A DNA stretch of 64,000 nucleotides from Alteromonas gilva (GTDB lineage: Bacteria > Pseudomonadota > Gammaproteobacteria > Enterobacterales > Alteromonadaceae): the NCBI RefSeq assembly GCF_028595265.1, contig NZ_JAQQXP010000002.1, positions 434,001 to 498,000 of the forward strand, in the 5' to 3' direction. This document shows, in pieces, positions 53,156 through 62,067 of the stretch. The stretch's first letter is position 1, and every line of letters starts with the position of its first letter. The position numbers were made by a program, and so were the translations under genes. Below the pieces are notes generated by a model. That model was not told where the DNA came from and made no database searches. It saw only the letters and a program-made list of their open reading frames with translations.

Positions 53156-54880
53156 ATGGATGTACAATTATTAACTTTTATCATCGTTGGTGCCTCGTTT
53201 GCCCTGTATATCGCAATTGCGATTTGGGCGCGTGCGGGATCAACCAACGACTTTTATGTTGCCGGCGGTGGTGTACCGCCTGTCCTTAACGGCATGGCAA
53301 CCGCTGCGGACTGGATGTCTGCCGCATCATTTATTTCTATGGCCGGTCTGATTTCCTTTATGGGGTACGACGGCGCGGTGTACCTGATGGGCTGGACGGG
53401 CGGTTATGTACTGCTGGCGTTGTGTCTTGCACCATATTTACGTAAATTCGGTAAATTCACTGTACCGGATTTTATTGGCGATCGCTACTACTCACAAACG
53501 GCCCGGACGGTGGCTGTGTTTTGTGCCATCTTCGTAAGCTTTACCTACGTTGCCGGACAAATGCGTGGTGTGGGTGTTGTATTTAGCCGCTTCCTGGAAG
53601 TCGACATTGTTACCGGTGTGATTATCGGTATGGCCATTGTGTTTTTCTACACCGTACTCGGTGGTATGAAAGGGATTACTTATACGCAGGTTGCTCAGTA
53701 TTGCGTACTGATTTTCGCTTATCTGGTACCGGTGGTATTTATCTCTGTGATGGTAACAGGCCACATCCTGCCGCAAACCGCTTTTGGTGCCACGCTTGCC
53801 GACGGGTCGGGGATGTACATGCTCGAAAAACTCGACAGTGTATCGGTGGCGCTGGGCTTTAATGAATATACCTCGGGTACGAAAAGTACTATTGATGTAT
53901 TCTTTATCACCTTTGCACTGATGGTCGGTACGGCAGGACTGCCGCACGTAATCGTACGTTTCTTTACGGTACCAAAAGTACGTGATGCGCGTAAATCGGC
54001 AGGGTGGGCGTTGGTGTTCATCGCTATCCTGTATACCACTGCACCGGCACTGGCGTCATTTGGTCGTTTGAACATGATTGAAACTATCAATGGCCCTGAG
54101 CTGACAGGAACCCCTTATTCAGACGCTCCGGCCTGGATCAAAAACTGGGAAAAAACCGGTCTTATCGAATTTAAGGATAAGAATGGCGACGGCAATATGT
54201 ACTACGCCGCAGGTAGCATCAACGATCCGGAGAGTGCTAACGAAGTGATGGTCGACCGTGACATCATGGTACTGGCAAACCCGGAAATTGCGAATCTGCC
54301 GGCCTGGGTTATTGCGCTGGTGGCAGCTGGTGGTGTAGCAGCAGCACTGTCTACGTCAGCCGGTTTGCTACTGGTTATTTCTACATCGGTTTCCCACGAT
54401 TTGCTAAAACGTAACTTTGCGCCCAATATAACCGATAAGGCAGAGTTAGGTTACGCTCGACTGGCAGCTGGTGTGGCAATTGTGATAGCGGGGTACTTCG
54501 GTATTAATCCACCCGGATTTGTGGCGCAGGTGGTCGCCTTCGCGTTCGGTCTGGCTGCGTCGAGCTTCTTCCCGGCGATTATTATGGGCATCTTTAGCAA
54601 ACGTATGAATGATAAAGGCGCGGTTGCCGGTATGGTCTCAGGGATCGCGTTTACCGCAGCGTATATCATCTACTTTAAGTTTGTTAACCCTGCGGCGAAC
54701 GTGCCAGCCAACTGGTGGTTTGGTATCTCGCCAGAAGGAATTGGTACGCTGGGTATGATGGTTAACTTCGTGGTGGCTTTCGCGGTCTTTAAAATGACTG
54801 ATGAAGCGCCACAGGAAATCCAGGATATGGTTGAGAGCATCCGCTTCCCGAAAGGTTCTGGCGAAGCGTCAGCTCACTAA
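53156..54880 (+). CDS. actP: Sodium:solute symporter, ActP/VC_2705 type (probable acetate)
   Basis: 574 residues with about 13 transmembrane helices, of the sodium/solute symporter family. ADWMSAASFISMAGLISFMGYDGAVYL (about 50-76) holds the sodium-site pattern. A long loop inserted around 310-360 (PEITGTPYSDAPAWIKNWEKTG-like) is typical of the VC_2705 subgroup. Together with DUF4212 and beside the CrbS-like kinase, acetate or another short-chain acid is the likely substrate. GAGGAG precedes its ATG. A terminator follows. Confidence 0.88.
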   Translation: MDVQLLTFIIVGASFALYIAIAIWARAGSTNDFYVAGGGVPPVLNGMATAADWMSAASFISMAGLISFMGYDGAVYLMGWTGGYVLLALCLAPYLRKFGKFTVPDFIGDRYYSQTARTVAVFCAIFVSFTYVAGQMRGVGVVFSRFLEVDIVTGVIIGMAIVFFYTVLGGMKGITYTQVAQYCVLIFAYLVPVVFISVMVTGHILPQTAFGATLADGSGMYMLEKLDSVSVALGFNEYTSGTKSTIDVFFITFALMVGTAGLPHVIVRFFTVPKVRDARKSAGWALVFIAILYTTAPALASFGRLNMIETINGPELTGTPYSDAPAWIKNWEKTGLIEFKDKNGDGNMYYAAGSINDPESANEVMVDRDIMVLANPEIANLPAWVIALVAAGGVAAALSTSAGLLLVISTSVSHDLLKRNFAPNITDKAELGYARLAAGVAIVIAGYFGINPPGFVAQVVAFAFGLAASSFFPAIIMGIFSKRMNDKGAVAGMVSGIAFTAAYIIYFKFVNPAANVPANWWFGISPEGIGTLGMMVNFVVAFAVFKMTDEAPQEIQDMVESIRFPKGSGEASAH

Positions 54881-54902
54881 TACTGCGATGACATCATAAT
54901 GG

Positions 54903-54934
54903 CGAAGGCTCACCCCACGTGGTGGGCCTTCTTT
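54903..54934 (+). terminator. Terminator after actP-like gene
   Basis: GAAGGC-T-CACC and GGTG-G-GCCTTC arms around CCACG, then TTTATTT. It ends the DUF4212-symporter transcript. Confidence 0.65.
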
Positions 54935-54936
54935 AT

Positions 54937-54986
54937 TTATAGCGCTGTACTGCGCCATAAAACAAAAACTCAGTACAGCGCTATAA
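54937..54986. repeat. Perfect 16-base inverted repeat, 18-base loop
   Basis: TTATAGCGCTGTACTG at 54937-54952 is the exact reverse complement of CAGTACAGCGCTATAA at 54971-54986. No T run follows, so it is not a terminator. A second palindrome, CCGTTATA-AA-TATAGCGG with one mismatch, lies just beyond at 54998-55015 and shares the TATAGCG part. Both lie before the DUF294 gene. Confidence 0.75.
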
Positions 54987-55064
54987 GTAGTATTTAACCG
55001 TTATAAATATAGCGGTCGGAAAAGCGCGTTACGCGTTGCCAGATAATATCTTCAGGGGCCAGTC

Positions 55065-56897
55065 ATGAGTACAACGCCACAGCAAGTAATGGACTTTTTA
55101 AAAACCTCGGCGCCGTTTGACCAACTCGACGACGAAGCATTGGATGAATTAGCCAGGCAAGCCCGGCTGCTTTATCTGGCGAAAGAGAATCAGCAAGAAT
55201 TACTGGCCGAAAACCAGGACCGGTTATTTTTGATCCACAGCGGGCAGTTTTCTGTGACGGACTCTAACGCGCCCGAGCGCCACTTAAGTGAAGGTGATTA
55301 CTTCGGTTTTCACAGCGCCATCGACGGCGTTAGCTATCCGTTGACGGTAAAAATCGACAGTCCCGGACTGGTGTACAGTTTTAGCGAAAAAGCGTTTAAA
55401 AAATTGCTGACGTTGCCTGACGTGGCCAACTTTTTTCAAAGCACCAAAACGGAGGTATTACAAAACCAGGCGGTACTGGACTCTAACTCAATGTGGCTGT
55501 ACAAAGCATTATCAGAAGTCATTGAGCGGCAGCCGGTTAAAGTCGACGTGTCGTTGTCTGTGCAACAGGCGGCTGAAAAAATGTCGCAAAATAATGTGTC
55601 GTCATTGTTGATAACCGAACACGACAAACTCGCGGGCATTGTGACCGACCGTGATTTACGTAACCGGGTGGTGGCAACTGGCCTGGATATGAGCTTACCG
55701 GTGAGCGCCATCATGACCGATAAACCGGCAATGATTATACAGAACCGAACCATGTTCGATGCGATGGCATTGATGACAGAGCGAAATATCCACCACTTGC
55801 CGGTTATCGACCGCTCCACACGACAACCCGTGGGGATGTTAACGGCGTCAGACATTGTCAGGCACCAGAAGGGCAATGTGTTGTACATCATTGGTGAGCT
55901 GTCGAAAGCGGAAAACCTCTATGAGCTAACCCGTCTGTCCTGGCAGATCCCTCACTATCTGGCCACCCATGCTAAACGCCTTGGTGATTTTGATATCGCC
56001 GGTAAAGTGCTGGCGCAGGCCACCGACATTATGACCCGCAAACTGATTGGGTTTTATCAACAGCAACATGGCCTGGCTCCGATGAATTTTGCCTGGATTG
56101 TTTATGGTTCCCAGGCGCGCGAAGATCAGACCATGGGGTCGGATCAGGACAACGGTCTGCTATTGGAACATGAGCCTGATAATCATCAGGCAGAGTACTT
56201 CGCCGGTATGGCCGAATACGTGTGCGATGGCCTGGGTAAGTGCGGCATTAAATTGTGCCCGGGTAACATAATGGCCAGTAACCCTGAGTTACGGCTGTCG
56301 CTGGATGCCGCGCTAGCGCAGTCGCAACAGTGGGTAAAACAGCCCACCAGCACGGCGATAATGCATTTTAATATCTTTTTGGATGCCCGCGCGGCAGCTG
56401 GCGATGTTGAGTTGTTTAAGAAAATGCAAAAAGCCCGCGCGCCCTTGTTTAAGCAAAAAATGTTTTTGGCGGCATTAGCCCGCCAGGCCAATGAAACGTC
56501 GGTACCGCTGACCATGTTCCAAAAATTCAGCTACGAAAAAGGCCATAAGATAAAGGATACCATTGATTTGAAAACCCGGGCGACAGCCATTATCAATAAT
56601 CTGGTCAGGCTGTATGCATTGGCGAACGGCTTAACCATGCCGGCAACGCTTGGGCGCATCGCCAGTTTGCCGGCTGGCGCCGGGCTATCGAGCCGCGACA
56701 CCGACAATATTCGCGATATCTGGTTGTTTCTCAATCGCCTGCGCTGGCGTCATCAGTTGCAAAATAAAGCAACCGATAACCGGGTGTCTGTCAGCGATTT
56801 GTCGTCGATAGAGAAACACCAGTTAAAAGCCGCATTTAAAGCCATTGATCGCGCACAGCAGGCGGCTGTGATGAAGTTTTCTGGTGGGATGTCATAA
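55065..56897 (+). CDS. cNMP-CBS-DUF294 nucleotidyltransferase-like signalling protein
   Basis: 610 residues: a cyclic-nucleotide-binding-like domain (about 10-125), a CBS pair (about 160-275), then the DUF294 nucleotidyltransferase part (about 300-440, with YGSQAREDQTMGSDQDNGLLLE near 350 holding the metal aspartates) and its C-terminal domain. Such proteins occur next to ActP-like symporters in many proteobacteria and may modify or sense nucleotides for the transporter. Exact reaction is unknown. The exonuclease gene begins 1 base after its stop. Confidence 0.86.
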   Translation: MSTTPQQVMDFLKTSAPFDQLDDEALDELARQARLLYLAKENQQELLAENQDRLFLIHSGQFSVTDSNAPERHLSEGDYFGFHSAIDGVSYPLTVKIDSPGLVYSFSEKAFKKLLTLPDVANFFQSTKTEVLQNQAVLDSNSMWLYKALSEVIERQPVKVDVSLSVQQAAEKMSQNNVSSLLITEHDKLAGIVTDRDLRNRVVATGLDMSLPVSAIMTDKPAMIIQNRTMFDAMALMTERNIHHLPVIDRSTRQPVGMLTASDIVRHQKGNVLYIIGELSKAENLYELTRLSWQIPHYLATHAKRLGDFDIAGKVLAQATDIMTRKLIGFYQQQHGLAPMNFAWIVYGSQAREDQTMGSDQDNGLLLEHEPDNHQAEYFAGMAEYVCDGLGKCGIKLCPGNIMASNPELRLSLDAALAQSQQWVKQPTSTAIMHFNIFLDARAAAGDVELFKKMQKARAPLFKQKMFLAALARQANETSVPLTMFQKFSYEKGHKIKDTIDLKTRATAIINNLVRLYALANGLTMPATLGRIASLPAGAGLSSRDTDNIRDIWLFLNRLRWRHQLQNKATDNRVSVSDLSSIEKHQLKAAFKAIDRAQQAAVMKFSGGMS

Positions 56898-56898
56898 C

Positions 56899-57603
56899 AT
56901 GACTGTTGAGCGCAAAGTGACGCTTTGGCAGCGGTTTCGACAATGGTTAAGTGGTGGCACTGCGTTACCCGACTCACGTAAAAACCAGTTGCTTGTTGAT
57001 ACGCCGCTGCTGGCTGTCGACTTAGAGCTGACATCGCTGGACCCACAAAAAGCCAAAGTAACCTCTATTGGCTGGGTAGAGGGGCGGGCTGGCAGCATTG
57101 ATCTGAGCCAGTGCTTTTACTCCGTTATCCGCGCTTCGGGCGATCTGGCACAGAGTCCGGTGATTCATGGTCTAACAGCTGAAGAACTCGCTCAGGGCCG
57201 CCATATTAATGAAGTGTTGGCAGATTTAGCCCGGTACGCCAGTACGCATGTTTGGGTGTTTCATAATGCCGGGCTGGATATGGCAGTGTTAAATAAAGTG
57301 ATGGCCGCCAATGATATTTTCCTGCCGCAAATCATTACCCTCGACACATTAAAGCTGGCCGTGTATCAACTCCAAAAACAGCACGAGGTATTACCGCCCA
57401 ACAGCGCAACCCTGACCGTGTGTCGGCAGCGGCTGAATTTACCCCTGGCGCCGGCCCATAATGCACTCGATGATGCGGTGGCAACACTGCAACTGTGGTT
57501 TGCGCAGTACTACTCGATGGATCCCAAGGGCCGGATGAGTTTACAAGACCTTACACATACGCAGGCTGTAGGCTGCATGAATTTAGGAAAAACTTCGCAA
57601 TAA
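56899..57603 (+). CDS. DEDD-type 3'-5' exonuclease (DnaQ/RNase T-like)
   Basis: 234 residues from the ATG at 56899. Exonuclease motifs: DLELTSLDP (about 38-46, Asp and Glu metal ligands), HNAGLDMAVL (about 119-128) and HNALDDAVATL (about 190-200). Family members trim DNA or RNA 3' ends. It is not the DnaQ subunit itself. It follows the DUF294 gene by one base, a pair seen repeatedly behind ActP-like genes. tRNA-Leu lies 65 bases further on. Confidence 0.87.
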   Translation: MTVERKVTLWQRFRQWLSGGTALPDSRKNQLLVDTPLLAVDLELTSLDPQKAKVTSIGWVEGRAGSIDLSQCFYSVIRASGDLAQSPVIHGLTAEELAQGRHINEVLADLARYASTHVWVFHNAGLDMAVLNKVMAANDIFLPQIITLDTLKLAVYQLQKQHEVLPPNSATLTVCRQRLNLPLAPAHNALDDAVATLQLWFAQYYSMDPKGRMSLQDLTHTQAVGCMNLGKTSQ

Positions 57604-57668
57604 GGATTGACAAAAAAAGCGTAAGGGCGTATCTTCACGCCCGCGCTGAGCAAGCAGCTTAGCGCAAT

Positions 57669-57755
57669 GCCCAGGTGGTGAAATTGGTAGACACGCTAGC
57701 TTCAGGTGCTAGTGACCTCACGGTCGTGGCGGTTCAAGTCCGCCCCTGGGCACCA
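57669..57755 (+). tRNA. tRNA-Leu (CAG), island integration site
   Basis: 87 bases including encoded CCA, long variable arm. Acceptor GCCCAGG pairs with CCTGGGC; anticodon loop TTCAGGT gives CAG between CTAGC and GCTAG. The 3' end from 57742 on also forms the start of a repeat that occurs again inverted at 59181-59259, and an integrase remnant follows, so its 3' end is the attachment site of a mobile element. Confidence 0.97.
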
Positions 57756-57831
57756 TCCCCGAGTAAACCCCTAGTAAACCCCTAGTATTCAAGCGATACA
57801 GAGGGATTTAATTCTCGATAGTATGCTTACG
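57742..57831 (+). repeat. Attachment-region repeat, copy 1 (tRNA 3' end plus element arm)
   Basis: 90 bases starting GCCCCTGGGCACC at the end of tRNA-Leu. Copy 2 (59181-59259) is the reverse complement, with two substitutions and without an 11-base tandem unit (AGTAAACCCCT) that is repeated here at about 57763-57786. The part outside the tRNA presumably is the integrase-side arm of the element's attachment site. Confidence 0.85.
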
Positions 57832-57844
57832 TTGACCACTTAGG

Positions 57845-58313
57845 TTGACCACAATGCATAATCTCGTTTTAAATCAGAACCGCGTCTACACATACAGAAG
57901 AACTGTTCAAGGCCGTTCAATTAGAATCTCCTTGCTCACAAAAGATAAACTTGAAGCCCTTCGAGTCGTTGAGCATATCAATACAACTCTATCCTTGGTT
58001 TATCCGCTCAACAGACAGGTTGCAATTAAGATAGTCCATGCTGCCTTACACAAGTTCCAGCCCAGCTTTCAGTAACATCAAAAACCGAGTCTTGACAGAT
58101 AGCGATAGGACATCATTCCACTCATTCAGGCATACCTTTGTTGACTACCTCTACAATAAGCTTAAGCTGCAAGGAAACCCTCTTGTTAAGGCTCTGCTAG
58201 GCCACTCAGACAATGAAATTACATCAGGAGTATATGGCTCGTCGTTTGATATTAAAGATCTTAACCAAATCATTCAGGCATTAAATTTCCAAGAATATGG
58301 GCTTACTGTATAA
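57845..58313 (+). pseudogene. Broken tyrosine-recombinase (integrase) gene
   Basis: The first 50-60 codons from the ATG at 57845 or 57854 look like an integrase N terminus (NQNRVYTYRRTVQGRSIRIS, then LLTKDKLEALRVV and INTTLSLV). The catalytic C terminus is in another frame at about 58086-58313: SFHSFRHTF with the active HxxR, LGHSDNEITSGVYG with the His/Trp box position and the nucleophile tyrosine. The core between them, including the first catalytic arginine, is missing, so the gene is deleted internally and frameshifted. It lies directly after tRNA-Leu, where the original integrase of the island would have been. Confidence 0.82.
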
Positions 58314-58407
58314 ACGTTCCTTTTATCATTAGAATGCAGAAAATACATAAAGTGGTAGCAAGTGTTGAATTTAGTTTCCAAATTACAGATGTTTAAGTGA
58401 GAGTTTT

Positions 58408-59115
58408 ATGAAGAGGTCATTAATTAATTCTTGTGCGATGTTCGCAGTGATAATCACGCTTTTAAATGCTTGTAAAACGACTTCGGAGATGCCACCTGAA
58501 TTAATTACAAAAAGAGCTGCTGAAACAGCAGACCAATATCAACTGCGAGTATTATTGGAGGAACTCAAGGTTGCAACTGAAAAGCATAATGATGTATTTG
58601 ATAAATATGGCGCTGGATCCGTTGAGTTGGAGAAGTCACACAAGCGTATACATAGAATTAATACACATCTGAACCTTTTTTATGAAATGCAGATGATTAA
58701 GCAACAAGCTCAAGATATTAAATACCTTACTGATAATGCCGCAGAACTTGCTGATATTGAGAGAAGGGCAAGCATTAGGAGAGCAAAAATTGAAAACCTA
58801 GAGAGCGAGATATCTTTGATTAATGTCAGAATAGATGCTTTAGGAGAGCAAGCAACTATAATAGAGAAACAAATAAATATGTTCAGTGAACTGCAAAATG
58901 TGCTTCATGTAGAAAGCATGAGTAGTAATGATAGTGTCAGCCCAAGCGCTATAAAGACGCAAATAGGGGAATCATTTAAGGGTAGTTCTGATTATTTGCA
59001 AAAACTTCAAGCTGAATACAAAGATTTAACCGAAAAACAAAAAGAGAGTTTTGAACAACTTAGCAAGGTATCAGAAAAACTATACCGTATAAAAACAATG
59101 ATTGAAGATAAATAG
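58408..59115 (+). CDS. Coiled-coil lipoprotein of unknown function
   Basis: 235 residues. A signal peptide ends in LLNAC (Cys22), so it is lipidated. The rest is almost all charged helix with heptad-like spacing (about 45-190 and 200-235), predicting a long coiled coil, similar in build to periplasmic spacer or adaptor proteins. No family motif is recognised. GAGAG precedes its ATG. It is AT-rich and lies between the two inverted attachment repeats, so it is part of the island. Confidence 0.7.
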   Translation: MKRSLINSCAMFAVIITLLNACKTTSEMPPELITKRAAETADQYQLRVLLEELKVATEKHNDVFDKYGAGSVELEKSHKRIHRINTHLNLFYEMQMIKQQAQDIKYLTDNAAELADIERRASIRRAKIENLESEISLINVRIDALGEQATIIEKQINMFSELQNVLHVESMSSNDSVSPSAIKTQIGESFKGSSDYLQKLQAEYKDLTEKQKESFEQLSKVSEKLYRIKTMIEDK

Positions 59116-59803
59116 CAGTGAAAGGTACAAGCCTAATAAACTTTAAAATAACTAATAGCTTTTATAAGATCCTGCGATTACGTAAGCATACTATCGAGGA
59201 TTAAATCCCTCTGTATCGCTTGAATACTAAGGGTTTACTCGGGGATGGTGCCCAGGGGCAGAGCAGAATCATTGCTGCACTCTCCCTTGGAACCCGCATT
59301 TTTACGTTGGGTTTATAGAGCAGTAACTGAACATTGGGCAATGGATCTGGTTAACCCTAGGCGTTTAATAGCAGCATAAATGTAAATTCAGTGGAGTCAA
59401 AAGGGACACTGGGGGTACCAATGTTTACGTCAGTCGATACTAGCTGTAATTTCAGTTCTGAGGTATCCACAAGAAACGGTCATACAAAGCCCTATGAGAT
59501 CCGTGGTGAGCACCTCTAATTTCCCTTTGGATGAGCGCCATAGGCAGATGAAATAGTCTCTATGTATTACCTGGGGAGCCCCTTATAGTTGTAGCAGAAG
59601 AAAAATACAGCTTTCTCATAACCATTTGTTTAAAATAGGAAATAACTGAATGAGTAATAATTATCTGCTTCAATAAGTATAATCAAGGGTTACCTATGGA
59701 TAAATTAGTGATGGGTTCTTGCTTACATGTTTTATAAACAAGAATACCCTACTAATTGCTGTGCTTGCCTAGGAAAAATCCTTGGCTACCTGCTGGTAGA
59801 TTG
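59116..59803. other. 690-base island gap with the inverted attachment copy
   Basis: Holds copy 2 of the attachment repeat at 59181-59259. The rest (59260-59803) has no credible gene: stop codons interrupt all frames, and a plus-strand 64-codon frame at 59727-59921 has no ribosome site and overlaps the end of the next gene. It may be decayed mobile-element DNA. Confidence 0.5.
59181..59259 (-). repeat. Attachment-region repeat, copy 2 (inverted)
   Basis: 79 bases, reverse complement of 57742-57831. It ends at GGTGCCCAGGGGC, the complement of the tRNA-Leu 3' end, but no tRNA continues beyond. Differences from copy 1 are one 11-base unit fewer and two single-base changes. Confidence 0.85.
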
Positions 59804-60979
59804 TCATTTGACACAAACTTTTAATTTACTGTCGCAAGAGTATCCAAGAGAACAATCAGTATCGAAAGAACATCGGCCCTTTACGCTCATATTAGGCAAG
59901 ATACTTGAGGGATCCTTTTGAGGAAATGTCGGGTACTCATACTCATCTACCTCTTTTAAACATACACCAGTTGATGATAATGGAGCTTTGACGCACTTCA
60001 TTCCCATTCCACAATTGAAATCACTATTACACCCAGCCTCTGTACCCAATGTCGATTGAACTTCACTTTGAACTTTAGTTGATTGATTCTTGTTTAGTGT
60101 ATTCTGTCCATCTGGACTTGGGAGAGAAAAACCAGCAGATGACGAAGTAATAGCTTTGACTTCTGTAGGTTTTGCTCTGTCATATGTTCTCTGTTGATAG
60201 GTTGTGAGAGGCTGAGTTGAATACTTTGGACTTTTATTTTTTAAAACGCCCTTCCAAAAACCAGTTTTAAAAGCTCTAGTATTTAATGAATCCTCATCAG
60301 AAGGGATTGTTTCTGCGATTATCGCAAAAGCTGCGATTACTTTGAAAATATCAGCTATCGAAAATGGTTCACCATTATTTGTACTCCTGTATGGTTTCGA
60401 CTCACTATTAGCTCGAAGTCTATTTAAAGCTGCGCTATCGTATTCGTTATTCTTCGTTTTCTTAATATATCGATTGGCAATTGCAACTTGTGTTTCGTAA
60501 TCTTGCTCAGAAATAACTTTAACTGCATCAGTCGAGGACTTTAGTTCTTTTACCCTATCTATACTTTTGTCTGGATCATAAACATCACAGTATTTTGGAA
60601 AAGATATTTTCTGATTCCACAAACAAAAAACATTATCAAGTGACCAATCTCTTGATTTTTCATAATATTTAATAGCTGCATCGTAGTATCCTAACTTTTC
60701 TGCGGAATATCCTAAAGTATGGTAAACAACATTGTTCCCTGGCAACAATTCTAAAATGTAGAGTGCTGATGCAGCATAATTTTCTTGCTCAATTAATTCA
60801 TAAGGTTTAATCAAAACTCCAATTGTTTCTGGGTTTCCGGTCGGTAAGATGGCTGTGCCATTTACAAAGTGTTCGAAACTAGTTTGAGCATGATTTCTTG
60901 TTTTAATAGTTGGTGAGGTAGAACTACACCCTGTAATCAGCAAAAGTAAAGTAAATATCAATTTGATTTTTATGAGCAC
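59804..60979 (-). CDS. Lipoprotein with two Dickkopf-like cysteine-rich motifs
   Basis: 391 residues, GTG start with AAGGA before it. Lipobox LITGC (Cys18). Residues about 60-110 look like a TPR-type helix pair (NYAASALYILELLPGNN then YDAAIKYYEKSRDW). A hydrophobic stretch lies at about 207-228. Near the end are two similar cysteine motifs: CNSDFNCGMGMKCV...GVC (about 318-342) and CSFDTDCSLGYSCDSKLKVC (about 370-389), of the C-x4-DC-x-x-GxxC type seen in extracellular metazoan-like and bacterial surface proteins. Function is unknown. AT-rich, alone on the minus strand of the island. Confidence 0.68.
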   Translation of the reverse strand: MLIKIKLIFTLLLLITGCSSTSPTIKTRNHAQTSFEHFVNGTAILPTGNPETIGVLIKPYELIEQENYAASALYILELLPGNNVVYHTLGYSAEKLGYYDAAIKYYEKSRDWSLDNVFCLWNQKISFPKYCDVYDPDKSIDRVKELKSSTDAVKVISEQDYETQVAIANRYIKKTKNNEYDSAALNRLRANSESKPYRSTNNGEPFSIADIFKVIAAFAIIAETIPSDEDSLNTRAFKTGFWKGVLKNKSPKYSTQPLTTYQQRTYDRAKPTEVKAITSSSAGFSLPSPDGQNTLNKNQSTKVQSEVQSTLGTEAGCNSDFNCGMGMKCVKAPLSSTGVCLKEVDEYEYPTFPQKDPSSILPNMSVKGRCSFDTDCSLGYSCDSKLKVCVK

Positions 60980-61045
60980 AACGTATCCTTACAAAGTCTG
61001 TGTTATCTTTAATTTAAAAACAACACTCCTAATATAGTAAATAAA

Positions 61046-61906
61046 ATGGTAGCTCAATCTGTTAATTATGTCGATGGAGTCTGTGGAAGCGGAAAAACCC
61101 AGACAGCTATTAAGAAAATCTCAGCTAGAGTGGCTTCTTGGGAAACCATTCTATACGTTACCGACACCAAAAAATTACTTGAGCAAACAAAGGAAGGCTT
61201 TGAAAAGCTCAATGTCCCCTGTGCTCTAATAGTTGCACCGAAGCAGTCGAATTGGCGTAAGCAGTACAAGTCAGCAATCGAAGACATCATCAAGGAAATA
61301 TCGTCTGCATCAGAATTTCCCCATGTTATTCTTTGCACTACAAAGTCTCTGATTAGAGCAGCGCATTCGATGCCAGATAGATTCAAACTCCCTTTATATA
61401 TAGATGAAGGTTTCACTGTCGCTAAAGGCAATGAAATTATTAGTAATACAAAGTCAGAAACTCAGGGCCTTATGTACAGACTCGGATTAGCAGATAAAAA
61501 GCTCGAAGGTTTCGATGGACTTGGGTACAAGTTTCTGAATGAACACCGCGAGTTTGTATTGTACGTGCAGAACCCATTAATGATTGTTGAGTCAAAAGCC
61601 ACGGGTTCAAAACTACAGTGTAATGCCTATTTAGATTTACCCGCTTTCTGCGCTAAGTTCTCGGATATTACGTTACTTGCTGCCAGCAACGAAGATACAC
61701 TGCAATATTCTGCATTCAAATCAGCTGACATAAAACAAGTTCCCGTGGATTGGGGATTAGCAACAGAACATGTTACTCAAGGAACAGTTAATATTGCTTA
61801 CGTTTTAGAGAACGCTGAATGGAGAACGACTCTTAAGGACAAATTAACAGATAAGGAGCTTGAAGATATTGCACTCACATTTGAACGTGAAAACTGGGAC
61901 ATATAA
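61046..61906 (+). CDS. P-loop ATPase, truncated DEAD-like helicase
   Basis: 286 residues. Walker A GVCGSGKT is at about 12-19, with a Walker B-like LPLYIDEGF (about 116-124) and a helicase motif Ia-like ILCTTKSLIRAA (about 94-105). The second helicase domain is absent; full proteins of this kind are much longer. Directly after the stop another frame reads NVPTVNTKSS before a stop, so a frameshift or truncation is likely and it may be a pseudogene. No clear ribosome site precedes the ATG. Relation to phage or defence helicases is possible but unproven. Confidence 0.55.
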   Translation: MVAQSVNYVDGVCGSGKTQTAIKKISARVASWETILYVTDTKKLLEQTKEGFEKLNVPCALIVAPKQSNWRKQYKSAIEDIIKEISSASEFPHVILCTTKSLIRAAHSMPDRFKLPLYIDEGFTVAKGNEIISNTKSETQGLMYRLGLADKKLEGFDGLGYKFLNEHREFVLYVQNPLMIVESKATGSKLQCNAYLDLPAFCAKFSDITLLAASNEDTLQYSAFKSADIKQVPVDWGLATEHVTQGTVNIAYVLENAEWRTTLKDKLTDKELEDIALTFERENWDI

Positions 61907-62067
61907 CAATGTGCCGACGGTTAATACGAAGAGCAGTTAAATTCTAGCTACAGTTTTTGTGCGCGAGGTAGTTGTTTTGCGATATGACTATCTCGACCTA
62001 TCTTAACTGAACCTCTTTTCAATAAGGAGTTCAATTACGTTTGTAAATTTTTTTTATGATGGATTAA

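Noticed and set aside
59727..59921. 64-codon plus-strand frame
   Set aside because: Overlaps the 3' end of the cysteine-rich lipoprotein gene and has no start signal.
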